Assembly: GCA_001970955.1 (NCBI GenBank)
Contig: MPUH01000204.1
Location: forward strand, 18,786 to 82,785
Source: Stentor coeruleus
Taxonomy: Eukaryota; Ciliophora; Heterotrichea; Heterotrichida; Stentoridae
Length of the DNA: 64,000 nucleotides
Direction: 5' to 3'
This document shows, in pieces, positions 9,978 through 20,473 of the stretch. The notes beneath the pieces were generated by a model. The model was not told where the DNA came from and made no database searches. It was given only the letters and a program-made list of their open reading frames with translations. The position numbers and the translations under genes are program-made. Position 1 is the stretch's first letter, and each line of letters starts with the position of its first letter.

Positions 9978-10365
9978 TTTTTTAATTTGTAAATGTAGTT
10001 ATTATTTTATCTTTGATTTAGAAATACTCTATAGACTTTTCCACTTTTCCTGATAATCTTATTAAATCATAATAAAATTGTGCATATATTCTATGCAAAA
10101 CTTATTTCTACTATAAATTCATTAAAAACTAACCCTAAAATTTTCAAACTATATCATAATAGTTATCTTTAATCATAAAAATTATCAAACAACCATATAA
10201 TTCTATACCTCTCAATATCCAAAATCACTACAATCTTATCAATAAAAACCTAATTCTTCTATTCTCTATTCAACTTTTATAATAAATAAACTACCTTCTC
10301 ATAAAAATCTTAACTTCATCCAAATCTCTGTTTTTCTTAATAAAATTCCCTTATAAAACTAAAAT
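9978..10365. other. Intergenic, C-rich 5' flank of the TCF25 gene
   Basis: No gene is seen. From about 10100 to 10365 the plus strand is markedly pyrimidine and A rich, with very few G. It includes the motif AACCCTAAAA near 10132, as in other 5' flanks of this window. Confidence 0.5.
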
Positions 10366-11898
10366 ATGTCAAATCGTCAAACTAAGCGAATCCTCCAACA
10401 GAACTCCACCAAAAAGCCTGAAACTCAAGGCGAATCATCAGATTCTGAAGAAGAAATCGTTAAAAAGCCTAACCTCTTTCAAAACTTTGAAGTTGAATCT
10501 ATTGAATCAGAAAGCCAAAGCGACTCAGAACCTATAGTCAGTACCAGAAACGTTGGTAAAAATGACGTAAAAGAAAAAAACATAGAAAGTCTTGAAGATA
10601 TCCTCAAAAGCTACTCAGATCCTACAACCGAACCTGTAAAAGCTCAAGAAAAGTCCGACCCAGTGTTCAAAAAAAGCGTCAAAAACTTCGACCCTGACGA
10701 GGAAAAGCAAAAAATCTTCAAAGAAGATAGAAAAAAACGTAAATCAAACCATAAATCAGGTAAAAAACTAGCCTTGACCCCTAATTTTACCTATCAAGGC
10801 CATATAGACTATCTTCTTTCTATGGAAAAAATCCCTGATCCAAGTAAAAACATTTTTTTTTTCGATATAAGCAAAGGTTATTCAAAAATCCACCCTAATT
10901 ATATTGAATGTATTGAAACAAATGATGCGAATTCTTTAAACCAATTTTTACATAGATACCCTTTTCATGTTGAAGCTTTATATCAAATGGCAATGGTTTT
11001 TCTTATGCAAGGGAATTATGAACAAGTTAGTAGTATGGTTGAAAGGCTTCTTTATGTATTTCAGATAAGTTTTCATTATCAATTTTCAGTACTTAGTATG
11101 GATGCTGAGATTGATATTACACATAACAATTATAACAGGATATTTTATAAAACACTTATGATGCATGTTGATTGTTTAGGAAGAAAAGGATGTGTTAGGG
11201 CAGCATTAGAAGTGGTGAAGTTTATATTTTCGCTGAACCCAACAAAAGATCAAACTGGATGCATATTTTTAATCGATTACTACTCAATCAGAGCTAAAAA
11301 ATTCCACTACTTCTATCATTTTATTAAAAACTTTATGAAAGAAATATACGGTTATGGAAACTTTCTTGTCTTTCCACACCTTTTATACAGTCTAGCATTT
11401 GCTAAAGCTAGTGAGTCAGGCTCATTCACAATAACTGAAGACGATTTCATAAAAGCTAAAAATCTTGACAAGTCTGAAGAACTTTTTGATTGTCCATCTG
11501 GTGTTTGTCTTGCTTTTGCCGTATCTTGGAAGCCTGAATATGCTTGGGCTTTATTAAACAAACTAGGAAGTCTGGATAAAGATCAAAAACCTTTAGAAAT
11601 AGGGAAAATTCATGAAATATATACATCAAGGACTGAAGATATATGGAAACCTCAGGTTGCTTGGCTTAGAAAAGCGTTTTTAATGAGGAAAGAAGCTTTT
11701 GATTATGATCCTGAATTTGAGGATTTGGCTTTTAGGTATAATACTTTGGAAAAAAGCGAGTTTTCGTTTGATGTGAGGACTGTTATACCACCTGAAATGG
11801 AAGTTGGAAGGCCAAGAAGCCAAGGGAACCTTAATCCTAATGCTCATCCGATTTATTTGTTTTTTGCAACACTGCTTCCTTGGAATTATGTTGATTAA
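10366..11898 (+). CDS. TCF25: TCF25 / Rqc1 family protein
   Basis: A 510-residue homologue of TCF25 (Nulp1; yeast Rqc1), a component of the ribosome quality-control complex that helps handle nascent chains on stalled 60S subunits (family knowledge). The N-terminal 100 residues are acidic, Ser-rich and disordered. Then come a Lys/Arg patch (DRKKRKSNHKSGKK), HPNYIECIETNDANSL, the helical-repeat core (HVEALYQMAMVFLMQGNYEQ, LGRKGCVRAALEVVKFIFSL, GCIFLIDYYSIRAKK), and the typical ending PIYLFFATLLPWNYVD. It is somewhat shorter than the human protein (about 676). No intron was found. A cytosolic, ribosome-associated location is expected. Confidence 0.92.
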   Translation: MSNRQTKRILQQNSTKKPETQGESSDSEEEIVKKPNLFQNFEVESIESESQSDSEPIVSTRNVGKNDVKEKNIESLEDILKSYSDPTTEPVKAQEKSDPVFKKSVKNFDPDEEKQKIFKEDRKKRKSNHKSGKKLALTPNFTYQGHIDYLLSMEKIPDPSKNIFFFDISKGYSKIHPNYIECIETNDANSLNQFLHRYPFHVEALYQMAMVFLMQGNYEQVSSMVERLLYVFQISFHYQFSVLSMDAEIDITHNNYNRIFYKTLMMHVDCLGRKGCVRAALEVVKFIFSLNPTKDQTGCIFLIDYYSIRAKKFHYFYHFIKNFMKEIYGYGNFLVFPHLLYSLAFAKASESGSFTITEDDFIKAKNLDKSEELFDCPSGVCLAFAVSWKPEYAWALLNKLGSLDKDQKPLEIGKIHEIYTSRTEDIWKPQVAWLRKAFLMRKEAFDYDPEFEDLAFRYNTLEKSEFSFDVRTVIPPEMEVGRPRSQGNLNPNAHPIYLFFATLLPWNYVD

Positions 11899-13088
11899 TA
11901 AAGTAAGTTTAGTTTTATGATGTGAAATTTTAATTTTTCCATATCGCTTAGCTCTACCTAATAAAGATATTAAGATTAAAGAAAGTTATAAAATCATCGT
12001 CCTCGTTGTAGTTGGGTGGATTTATTGATTAATTTTTAGAATTTTGTATGGATAGTGAGATGATACAAATTTATGTAGTTGATATAAGGATTTGCTAATA
12101 GTTTTGGAATGGTATGAGAAAGGGATTAGATACATTTTATAAGATTATTTATATAAGGAATCCTTTTATGATTAAAGACAATAAATCAGAGCTTTAGATT
12201 TATAGTAAAATATATATATAAAAAAGAGGTTATGATGATAAAATAGCCAGTGATTATTCTGGGATAATATGATTGACATAATAGAAATTTATCATAATCT
12301 AAATTTAAGCAAGTATATTTTAGCAAATAAAATATTAAAAAAATCATTTAAAACTAATAGTGTCTTCGAAATAGGGTTTCTGTAAGGATCTTTTTGTTTT
12401 TTTTTTAAGATTCAATAAATTAATAACAAATTGTTTACAGAAAATTAAAATTTTTATTTCAAATACTAACTCTTTTTCTCCTTTTACTATCTAAATAACA
12501 CAGTATAATTTAATAAAATTTTAAATTTAACCCTAAAAAGTTCATTTTATATTCTAATGAGCATTATAAAATACAAAACTTGAGGATATATCCAAAATCT
12601 ACCAGCATCTGAATTAAAAGCTTATTTATATTCACCCATAATCCACGAAATCTTTAAAAAAACTTATCTACAAAACCCTAAACTACTTTTTCCCAGTATC
12701 TTCAAAGTCTTTAACAAAGCAGCCATCGAATAAAAAAAAATACTTTCCCAAAAAACCTAAAACTATTAAAAAAAAATGTAAATCAACCATCCTAACAACA
12801 TAAAAACTATCATAAAATCCGCTAAAAACCTTCTCAAGGTTCAAATACCAATTTTATATCATCAACTTAGGGACCTTATTAATTTTAAAAAGATTTTTCA
12901 AAAGAATTTAAAAATCTTAACATTTTATTATCAATTTATAAACTTTATTATCTATTATGTTGATTATAATTGCAAATGCAAGCAAAATAATAAAAATCTT
13001 TACATCTGCATTCAAAAACAATAGTAAAAAATTTTTATAATAAATGCTAAGCATTACGAATATTAATAACCAGCATGGTCAATAATAA
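11899..13088. other. Intergenic region, 1.2 kb, strand-skewed
   Basis: No gene is recognised. The first 400 bases after the TCF25 stop are G-rich and C-poor. From about 12450 to 12850 the plus strand becomes C-rich and G-poor, with CCCTAAA motifs near 12531 and 12670. That is the pattern of a 5' flank and supports the small gene at 13089. No tRNA fold was seen. Confidence 0.45.
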
Positions 13089-13286
13089 ATGGGAAACTGT
13101 GCTGGAATAATACATCAGAAAACATCTGAAAATCAAAGCAGTGGATACCGCAAAGCTGGAAATATGCAAATTTTAGCATGTCAAGAACGAAATTGTATAA
13201 ATGAAAGAAAGGTAAAAAATGCTCCAATCTTATCATTGCACATGAACCCTTTATATAAAAAGCGTATTTTGCTATCATCAGCTTAA
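13089..13286 (+). CDS. Small MGNC-start protein, possibly N-myristoylated
   Basis: A 65-residue frame beginning MGNCAGIIHQK, a good N-myristoylation site with an adjacent Cys for palmitoylation. The rest is polar and basic, with no domain recognised. The short length makes it uncertain. In its favour, the 5' side is C-rich and G-poor and the 3' side G-rich and C-poor, as around confirmed plus-strand genes here. Three larger proteins in the window also start MG with a nearby Cys. Its ATG follows AATAATAAATGG, like other starts. A short membrane-tethered adaptor would fit, but this is inference. Confidence 0.5.
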   Translation: MGNCAGIIHQKTSENQSSGYRKAGNMQILACQERNCINERKVKNAPILSLHMNPLYKKRILLSSA

Positions 13287-13381
13287 AGATAATAAAATAA
13301 GCTAATTTATCTTAACTACAAGCTTTTGAGAATTTTAAGCGTTTGAAATTTCTTAGTAAGAAAGATTTTTTCTAATAAATA

Positions 13382-13416
13382 TTATATACCTGTTTTTTTT
13401 ATAAGAAGGTATATAA
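13382..13416. repeat. Inverted repeat (10-base stem)
   Basis: The arms TTATATACCT and AGGTATATAA are perfect complements separated by 15 bases containing a T run. It could form a hairpin in the 3' flank of the MGNC gene. It may be chance in such AT-rich DNA. Confidence 0.4.
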
Positions 13417-13771
13417 AAAGTTTGATTAGGACTATATGCAAATTGAGTTAATAGATTAGTTGTAATGATTTAAGAGTATTTTTACTGGTTTTAAATAGGA
13501 TATTGTAAGAAATTTAAAAGTTTCTATGAATAGAAGGTAAAAAGACTTTGAATAATACTTTTTTTAGAAGTTTTATAATTTTAATGTTCATCAACTGAGG
13601 TAAAATATCAAGGTAAATTATCAGATTTTGCAAAGTAAGTTTTGGGGATTGTATAATTTTTAGCTTATGGGAATATTGTTTTGATGAAAAATCAAATAAA
13701 TTTGCATTCAAAAATAAGAAAAATTACTGTTTTTGATGAATCAAATAATTTATGTCTATTCTATCAAAAGC

Positions 13772-13918
13772 AAGAAATTTCACAAACAAATGAAAAACAG
13801 GTAGAGATGCTTAAAATTATATCTTTAAACAATATTTTGTTATANAAGAAATTTCACAAACAAATGAAAAACAGGTAGAGATGCTTAAAATTATATCTTT
13901 AAACAATATTTTGTTATA
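13772..13918. repeat. Direct repeat of 73 bp around a single N (13845): probable contig overlap
   Basis: Bases 13772-13844 are repeated exactly at 13846-13918, with one N between. Three similar N-spaced duplications occur in this window, which suggests a scaffold join whose overlapping ends were not merged. It is therefore unlikely to be real DNA. Confidence 0.85.
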
Positions 13919-14305
13919 AAATACAAAGCCTGTCTTTAATATTCTGAACCTATTTATCATATGCTATGTTCTGAACTTAATTACCTATAGACATTTATTT
14001 TAATATAATACCATTTACTATACAAAAGCTTATCTTTGCCTAATATTATGATATATACACAAAAATCTCTTTGATTATAAATCCCATACTCAAAAATTCC
14101 CTCACACCCCAAAGTTCTTTATCCTAAACAATAAATACACAAAAATCTATTAAAAATATTTGAAAACGCTTAAAAACTAAATTTTATATCAAACCCTATA
14201 TAAACCTAATCAAAATTTACAAAGTCAAAAAAGTCCTATCAAAACACTAATCTTAGCTTATCAATATCCTCTAAATCTATCATCTTAATCTTACTTAATG
14301 CATAA

Positions 14306-15673
14306 TTATTCTGTTATTGGGTTAAACGACAACGCAGCTATCCTCCCATCAAATCCTGCTGAGAAAAGCAACTCTTTCTCATTTGAATAAAATATATTCC
14401 TTACCGAGCCATTATGTATATCAATGCTTTCTGGTCCTCCAGTATTCCAAACACTCAGGGTTTCCCCAGCTGTGACCACAAAAGTTCCAACAATAACAAT
14501 ATCCTTAATTTTCTTATCACTTTTTTTAACATAAACCATTGTATTTGTCCTTAAATCCCACTCTTTAAGTCTTTTGTCTTCAGAACAACTAAGAAAAGTA
14601 TACCCGCTTGACATACAAAGTCCACTTACTTGATCATAATGAGCTTCAAAATTAGACACAAACCTTGAAGTTCTAATATCCCAGAGTTTAATACAACCAT
14701 CATTAGACCCTGTTATAAATGTATTAACACTATGAGCTGCTAATGTATATGTTGGACTTATAATGATACTGTCTCTAAAGTTTTTTATTGTATTTAAATC
14801 TTTAAATTCAATTTCTGAACCTGCGATTATAAGCTTAGGTGATTGAAGGAGTTTTATTGTATTAATTCCTGGGCTTGCTTTTAGGGTTTGAACTACTTTT
14901 GTTAGTTTTTTTGATAGTTTGATTGAACCATCTTTACTTGCTGAGACTACGGTTTCTCCATGTTTTTCTAGGGATGTTATAGCTTTTTTATGCTTTGTTA
15001 TTAGTTGATTGTTGGTAAAAATAGTACCTTTTTCATAACTTTTAGCATTGTAGGTGTCTTGGCTTATACATGGAAGAGTCCAAGCTTTTAGGCTACAGCT
15101 TGAATCGCCACTCCAAAGTTTACCTGAGTGTTCAAGGATACTGTTTATGGTGTTGGTACATCCATCGAGATAGTATTCGACACAACAACTGTTAAAAGTA
15201 TTTTGGGGTTTGCGGATTGTTAAGAGACGGACCCCTGCAAAGTAGTTGTTTTCAGTGTTTTCAAACATTTCTGTTGGGGTTTTTCTTATGATAGCTTTTG
15301 AGGATTTTACTAGATACATAGCTTCAGGTTTGTTTAAGTAGTCATTTTTTGGAGGAGTATTGAATGCCTCTTCAGTAAAATAAGTGGAACTTGAATAGCT
15401 TTGAGGCAAAGAAGAACCTGATGAGGAGTCAGTAGATGCTGTATGAGAGTCTGAAGATTTTAGCTTTTGCAGATATTCCTTACAACGACTTATTGGCTTC
15501 ATAGATTTTTCTTGAATTTTTAAAGTTGCTTGCGTGCTGTGTAGTATCGAAAATTTGGAAGACTTAACAGCAAACGTTGGTCTTTTCGGCATATTCGGGT
15601 TTTTTATCGTTGGCTCAGAGCAGATTTTTATCATCCCAGCTGAGCGATCAGGCGACTTTGATGCATGCTTCAT
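14306..15673 (-). CDS. WD40-repeat protein
   Basis: A 455-residue protein. Residues 1-150 are Ser/Lys-rich and probably disordered. Residues about 160-455 form a WD40 propeller. Clear blades contain GSNDGCIKLWDIRTSRF, SCSEDKRLKEWDLRTN and TAGETLSVWNTGG; weaker blades are LWSGDSSCSLKAW and VSASKDGSIKLSKKL, and the last (SAGFDGRIAAL) may close the ring. WD40 propellers are binding platforms; no family-specific motif lets me name the partner. It is the 3'-most of a minus-strand run, 78 bases after the RCC1/coiled-coil gene. Confidence 0.82.
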   Translation of the reverse strand: MKHASKSPDRSAGMIKICSEPTIKNPNMPKRPTFAVKSSKFSILHSTQATLKIQEKSMKPISRCKEYLQKLKSSDSHTASTDSSSGSSLPQSYSSSTYFTEEAFNTPPKNDYLNKPEAMYLVKSSKAIIRKTPTEMFENTENNYFAGVRLLTIRKPQNTFNSCCVEYYLDGCTNTINSILEHSGKLWSGDSSCSLKAWTLPCISQDTYNAKSYEKGTIFTNNQLITKHKKAITSLEKHGETVVSASKDGSIKLSKKLTKVVQTLKASPGINTIKLLQSPKLIIAGSEIEFKDLNTIKNFRDSIIISPTYTLAAHSVNTFITGSNDGCIKLWDIRTSRFVSNFEAHYDQVSGLCMSSGYTFLSCSEDKRLKEWDLRTNTMVYVKKSDKKIKDIVIVGTFVVTAGETLSVWNTGGPESIDIHNGSVRNIFYSNEKELLFSAGFDGRIAALSFNPITE

Positions 15674-15751
15674 ATTGTTATATATTATTCTGGTGATTTA
15701 ATTTGTATTTTATTATCTAAACGGATTCACCCATGTAAAAATTACATACAA

Positions 15752-17971
15752 TTACTCCTGATCCTGTTCCATCTCTCTAAACTTCCCTTCAAGTCTCAAG
15801 CGATTGTGCTGTAAAGCTGCTATTTTGCTTAAAAAATCAGTCTTTGAAGGGGTCAAAGTTTTAGAAACAGCGCTTTTGTTTATCGGCGACACATTTCTAG
15901 GACTTACCGTTGTATTCAGCAAATCCAAAGCATGTTCGCGGTACTCTTTCAAATGGCTTTTAATCTGAGTTTCCACTTCTTTCGACAATTGTTCATTAGC
16001 TTTCTTTAGCTTAGCCATTTCCCCTTTCATTCCTTCATTTTCTTTACAAAACTCTTGCACCCTCATAGCAGCTTCAGCTTTAAAACTGTTAAAACTCTTG
16101 ACGAAAATCTCCAAATTTTTGATTTTCTGGGAAAAAACCTCATTCTCACCCCTTGCTGTCTGTAATAAATCTTCTAATTTATTGATTTTCTTATGAAAAT
16201 CCTCATTTTCGCTTCGGGAAATTTTCAGCAAGTTTTCAAGCCTAGCATTTTTATGCGCCAGTTCTTCATTTTCCCCACGTATTTTGACCATAAGTCCTTC
16301 ATACTGGTTGATTTTTTCCTGTAAATGCCCCTTTTCTAACCTTTCAGCCTTTAAATTCTCTTCTAATTCTACAACTTTTTGCGTCAAAAGATTATTTTCA
16401 GCAGTCAGAGTTTTATTATTCTGTCTAAACCGTTCATATTCCGGGACTAAATTTCTTAAAGACTTGTTTTCTTCATTAAGATTTTTTATTTCACTATTAA
16501 TAATATCACAAGTTCTTTTATAATCAAGATTTTTATTATCAAAAGCTTCTTGGGTATATTTTTGTATACTTTCATCCTGAGCTTTTATTGTGTTTTTATA
16601 GTCTTCAAGTTCTTCTTTTAGGTCGTTGTTGATAATTTTTAAAGTATCAACTTCTTTTTCTAGACGATGATTTTTAGATTTTTCCCTTTCTAGTAAAGTT
16701 CTAAGTTTTTCACTTTCTCGGTCAGTATTTTCGTATTGGATTAAACGATCTGGGCCTATTTTCCTTTCACTACTCCGATGGTCTTCACGGAAATTCTGAT
16801 GCCCAAAACGGAAATGTTTATCAAGTCCTCGTTGGGTTTGAGGAGTGTTTTCATATTCAGTTTTATTTGATAAGTTTCTAGATTTCCTTAAACGATTATC
16901 ATTACTACGTTGTGTCTCATCTACAATCCTTCCTAAGGCTATTGAGTAGTTATATCCTGAAAACACTTTTTCTATACCTTTATTGCATAAACATCGAATT
17001 ATTTGTAGACCATTATCTGAGAGTTTTTCTGAAATTGACAATTCACCATTTTGGTTGCTTCCCCAACCATACATTTGACAAGATGTATCTGTGAGTATAG
17101 CAAAACCTTTTCCAGCTGAAATATCACAAAAAGATACAGAATCAGAAATCTTCATTGGCTTAGAAATCTGATAACCCCATATAAAAGCTTGACCATGTGT
17201 GTTAAGACAAACTGTTATATTGCTTGCAGCAACTTGTATAATCCCTTCAAGAGGTATTTTCATAAACGAATTCGTTTGGTTCATATTTTTCATACCCAGC
17301 TGGCCTTCAGCATTACTTCCTGTAAGCCATAAGGTATAATCTTTGCTTATAATTGCCGTATGATCATATCCACAAGCAACATGAAGTAAATTATCAAATG
17401 TTTTTATATAAAAAACCTCTCCAAGTGTTCGTCCTGTTCCTAATTGGCCTTTATTTCCTTCTCCTACCATATAAAGCATAGAAGATCTTCCATCTGTTAA
17501 AATCATACCTGAATGTCTACTTCCACATGATATTTGTGTGCAAAAACTCCCTTCAGGTAGACGAAGTTTTAAAGGACTTGATTGGCTTATAAAATTCCCT
17601 GTGCCTAGATTCCCGAACTTCCCAAGACCCCAAGTATAAACATCACCTGATTCAGTGAGGGCTAAGGAATGAGAAGATCCACATGAGATTTTCGTAACTT
17701 TTGATAAGGATTTTATTAAACAAGGAGCATAAGTATGTGATACTGATAAGTCATCTATACCAAGACGACCATCTAAATTACTTCCAATAGCATATACATG
17801 ACCTGTTGATGATAAACATAAAGTATGATACTCTCCACAGCTTAATGCCAAAAGGACTACATGAAAACTATAAACCCTTGGAATTTTTTCACTATCTTGC
17901 GAACTACTACCAATCCCTAACTGACCAAATGTATTATCCCCCCACCCAAATAGCTCAGAGTATCTTTTCAT
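15752..17971 (-). CDS. RCC1-repeat propeller with C-terminal coiled coil
   Basis: A 739-residue protein. Residues 1-345 hold RCC1 repeats (ELFGWGDNTFGQLGIG, VYAIGSNLDGRLGI, VYTWGLGKFGNLGTG, YMVGEGNKGQLGTG, LWLTGSNAEGQLGM, MYGWGSNQNGELSI), about seven blades, enough for a closed propeller. Residues about 355-420 are a polar Arg/Asn linker. Residues about 420-690 are a long coiled coil with a repeated 'ENE..H.KI..LE.LL' pattern. The tail has TP/SP sites. RCC1 propellers bind nucleosomes, GTPases or ciliary partners; the RCC1-plus-coil plan fits a cytoskeletal scaffold better than a Ran exchange factor (inference). It sits between the WD40 and a small basic gene, all minus strand. Confidence 0.88.
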   Translation of the reverse strand: MKRYSELFGWGDNTFGQLGIGSSSQDSEKIPRVYSFHVVLLALSCGEYHTLCLSSTGHVYAIGSNLDGRLGIDDLSVSHTYAPCLIKSLSKVTKISCGSSHSLALTESGDVYTWGLGKFGNLGTGNFISQSSPLKLRLPEGSFCTQISCGSRHSGMILTDGRSSMLYMVGEGNKGQLGTGRTLGEVFYIKTFDNLLHVACGYDHTAIISKDYTLWLTGSNAEGQLGMKNMNQTNSFMKIPLEGIIQVAASNITVCLNTHGQAFIWGYQISKPMKISDSVSFCDISAGKGFAILTDTSCQMYGWGSNQNGELSISEKLSDNGLQIIRCLCNKGIEKVFSGYNYSIALGRIVDETQRSNDNRLRKSRNLSNKTEYENTPQTQRGLDKHFRFGHQNFREDHRSSERKIGPDRLIQYENTDRESEKLRTLLEREKSKNHRLEKEVDTLKIINNDLKEELEDYKNTIKAQDESIQKYTQEAFDNKNLDYKRTCDIINSEIKNLNEENKSLRNLVPEYERFRQNNKTLTAENNLLTQKVVELEENLKAERLEKGHLQEKINQYEGLMVKIRGENEELAHKNARLENLLKISRSENEDFHKKINKLEDLLQTARGENEVFSQKIKNLEIFVKSFNSFKAEAAMRVQEFCKENEGMKGEMAKLKKANEQLSKEVETQIKSHLKEYREHALDLLNTTVSPRNVSPINKSAVSKTLTPSKTDFLSKIAALQHNRLRLEGKFREMEQDQE

Positions 17972-18033
17972 CTGTTTATTTTTTAAATATATTCCGTTAT
18001 TAGGTTATTCAAATAGAATTCTTATTTAGATAA

Positions 18034-18480
18034 TTAATTTGGAATATAAGCTTTTACTATATTTGACCTTTTAAAACACGCAGAAGATATTCTAATCATT
18101 TTGGATAAGTCTGTTGAGACTTCATCGCTTTCAAATCTTTTTCTTACAGATTTTGTGGGTGTATCAAAATTTCTTGGGATTTTCCTGAAAGAATTGTGAA
18201 TTGAAGTATCGCGAGAAGATTTTTCGATAGATTTTACTGATAGATTACGGAAACTGAAATTTATTTTGGCAAATTTATGCAGTTTTTTAATTTGCGAGTG
18301 TTTTAAGGGTTTTTTATGAGGCTCTGATGATTTGTTGATGTAATTGTGGTAAGCATGGACAGTGTTGATTTTGTATTTGAGATCAGCACTGAGGTAAACA
18401 GGAGGATATTTAGATTCTTTGTATATGTAATTCGGTTGGCGTTTAAGCTTTTCTAGATATGTAAGAGAATTAGGCTTCAT
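18034..18480 (-). CDS. Small basic protein, unknown function
   Basis: A 148-residue Lys/Ser/Arg-rich frame with several Tyr and Pro in the N-terminal third (NYIYKESKYPPVYLSADLKYK) and phosphosite-like clusters further on (SSRDTS, TPTKSVRKRF). No domain, signal peptide or membrane segment was seen. It lies 62 bases upstream of the RCC1/coiled-coil gene on the same strand; such short spacing is normal here and does not imply joint transcription. It is probably an intrinsically disordered, perhaps cytoskeleton-associated protein, but this is a guess from composition. Confidence 0.6.
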   Translation of the reverse strand: MKPNSLTYLEKLKRQPNYIYKESKYPPVYLSADLKYKINTVHAYHNYINKSSEPHKKPLKHSQIKKLHKFAKINFSFRNLSVKSIEKSSRDTSIHNSFRKIPRNFDTPTKSVRKRFESDEVSTDLSKMIRISSACFKRSNIVKAYIPN

Positions 18481-19122
18481 TATTTATATGTGCTATTAAA
18501 AAATATATTTATATTTAAGTGTCATATATTTTATAATGGTAAAAGTATAAAGTTCAGTTTCAAAGTATAATATTTAAAAAATTATCTTAAACAAGGAGAG
18601 AATATTAGTTTTAATAACATAAAATGTTACGATATGACATAACTTTAAATTTTTATAATGATATCCAGCTTAAAGTTTAGTTTTAAAGATAATAATTATG
18701 GGCAAAAATTCTATTATTATTAGTATAAAAAAAATGTTATTTCATTTTAAACTGGTATTTTGAAAGCATCCTAGCTTCTAATTTGCCTATATTCAAAATT
18801 AAAGCAAACACTCTTTATCATAAAATTTTGAGCCCTGATTTTATAATTTTACCAAAAAAAATACATTATTTTATTGCAGTTTGTACCAAATCATAAATAC
18901 TTGCTATTGAAAATAACTTTTTATTTATAATTAATATCTTAAAGCAAAATTTTTTAGACACTTTTTCCTATATCATCATTATACAAAAAATCTGCAATAA
19001 AATAGTGATAAAAGTTTTATTAGCCATATGCTTAATAAAACTTCCTATAGTTTTACATTAAAAAATATATTCCAACCTCCAAATTAGCTTATAAAAAGCT
19101 CATATAATTAAAACTAAAGAAA
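18481..19122. other. Intergenic region, nothing recognised
   Basis: This AT-rich spacer lies between the 3' end of the PP2C gene and the start of the small basic gene, both on the minus strand. No exon, RNA gene or strong repeat was seen. Confidence 0.5.
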
Positions 19123-20473
19123 TCACTTTGGATCACAAAAACTGCCTCGACGAGGATCACGTGTTGATATCTCATGTATTGAAGTTGCCCTCCTTACATC
19201 ACTTATTTGTTCATACCTTGAATTAATTGTGGGAATGTATTTAATATCTTTGTTTAATGATGACTTTTTTTGATTGAATTCAAGAATCATACATGAAATG
19301 TCATCTATCATTACATTTTCACCTTCTACTACTGTACACCATCGTATGCGAGCTTCTTCGCATAAAAGCTGAGATATAGTAACACTATCTGGATTTATAA
19401 GGGTCCCAAGTGAAGGTGCAGATTCAACATTTTTCCTGCACTTCAGCCTAAAACTCTCAACAAAATTCACAACTTCCTGATTATCCATAACATCCCAAAT
19501 CCCATCTGATGCAAGGATAACAAATGAGTCTTTTTCTTTATTAAATTTGTGCTTTGTAAAAATAGGAGTACTAATAATGCCTACTTTCTTACCAATTGTA
19601 TCCCCAAAAGATCTACTCATAGCTAACCCAGGATAATTCCCTTTCATATCAAAAACTCTATACGGGCCAATTTTAAGCCCATTATCATCAACTAACTGTT
19701 GAACCCTTCCTCCTTTCTCAATAATCCTAGCAAGTTCCTCAGGATGATCAGGTTTTTGATCTTTAGTTAGTTGTATAGCATAAAGAGCACAAGGAAGTCT
19801 TCGAGTTTCTTTAATCTCATTAAGAATATCAGTATGATTTGTATCTGGGTCTTTAACTGGTAGTACTTGGGGCATTATTTCAGAACCAAGGATAGCTCGT
19901 GAGTCTCCAATACTGGCCATGTATATATTCCCTTTAGTCAAATACAAAAAAACCGCTGTGCTGTTTAGATTATTACCAGCCTGATGAGCTTATGTCAATT
20001 TGACTATTGCTTAAATTATCTTCGCATTTACTAGCAAGTTCTTGAAGTAATACCAATGGATTTCCCTGAATATTTTTTACAATATGTTTATCTTTAAGTG
20101 TGGTAAACAAGCAACTAATTTCTTTAGTACAAAAATCTACAACTATCTCTCCGTTTTTCCCATGTCCATCTAATAATGATAATAGAAGTGAATTGTCTTC
20201 AAGTATATAAATACAAGCATCTTGACATACTTTTATAATATCAGAATGTGGGTCAAGACCAGGAAGTATACAATATGATAACTGGAAAAGTATATTGTTG
20301 AAATTAATTTCTTTTGAAACACATACTGTTGGATTTGTTACTTCAAATGTACATGTCTCAGAATCTTTGTTACATCCTTTTAAGTCTAATGTTATCAATC
20401 TAGGATATGTAAAAAGCGATGTATTTGCAAGAAGGGAGATATTTCTTCTTTGTGAAGGTACTGAGCATCCCAT
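19123..20473 (-). CDS. PP2C-family Ser/Thr phosphatase, N-terminally lipidated, one 16-base intron
   Basis: Two frames join across a 16-base intron (GTAATAATCTAAACAG, plus coordinates 19961-19976) to give 444 residues; the splice restores the PP2C core SGCTAVFLYL followed by NIYMASIGDSRAILGS. Other PP2C motifs are LLSLLDGHGKNGE (metal-binding DGHG), AMSRSFGD, VILASDGIWDVMDNQEVVNFV and the final metal aspartate in MIDDISCMILEF. The family dephosphorylates phospho-Ser/Thr with two Mn or Mg ions. The N-terminus MGCSVP is a myristoylation and palmitoylation motif, so the enzyme is probably membrane tethered. It ends in TGA, which helps show that TGA is a stop codon here. It is divergent from the PDCD5 gene, 1.1 kb away. 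Confidence 0.93.

Larger units (their letters stand above)
13287..14305. other. Intergenic region with hairpin and an assembly duplication
   Basis: No convincing gene. A 10-base stem TTATATACCT / AGGTATATAA (13382-13391 and 13407-13416, loop of 15) lies about 100 bases after the small MGNC gene. A frame of about 54 codons beginning near 13684 is protein-like but unsupported. An N at 13845 splits a 73-base direct repeat. From 13930 on, the plus strand is C-rich, as a 3' flank of the minus-strand WD40 gene should be. Confidence 0.45.

Noticed and set aside
12820-12860. Possible tRNA because of a GGTTCAAAT-like string
   Set aside because: No acceptor, D or anticodon stems could be formed around it.
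13681-13878. 65-codon frame across the N at 13845
   Set aside because: Its second half is produced by the assembly duplication; collapsed, about 54 codons remain with no other support.
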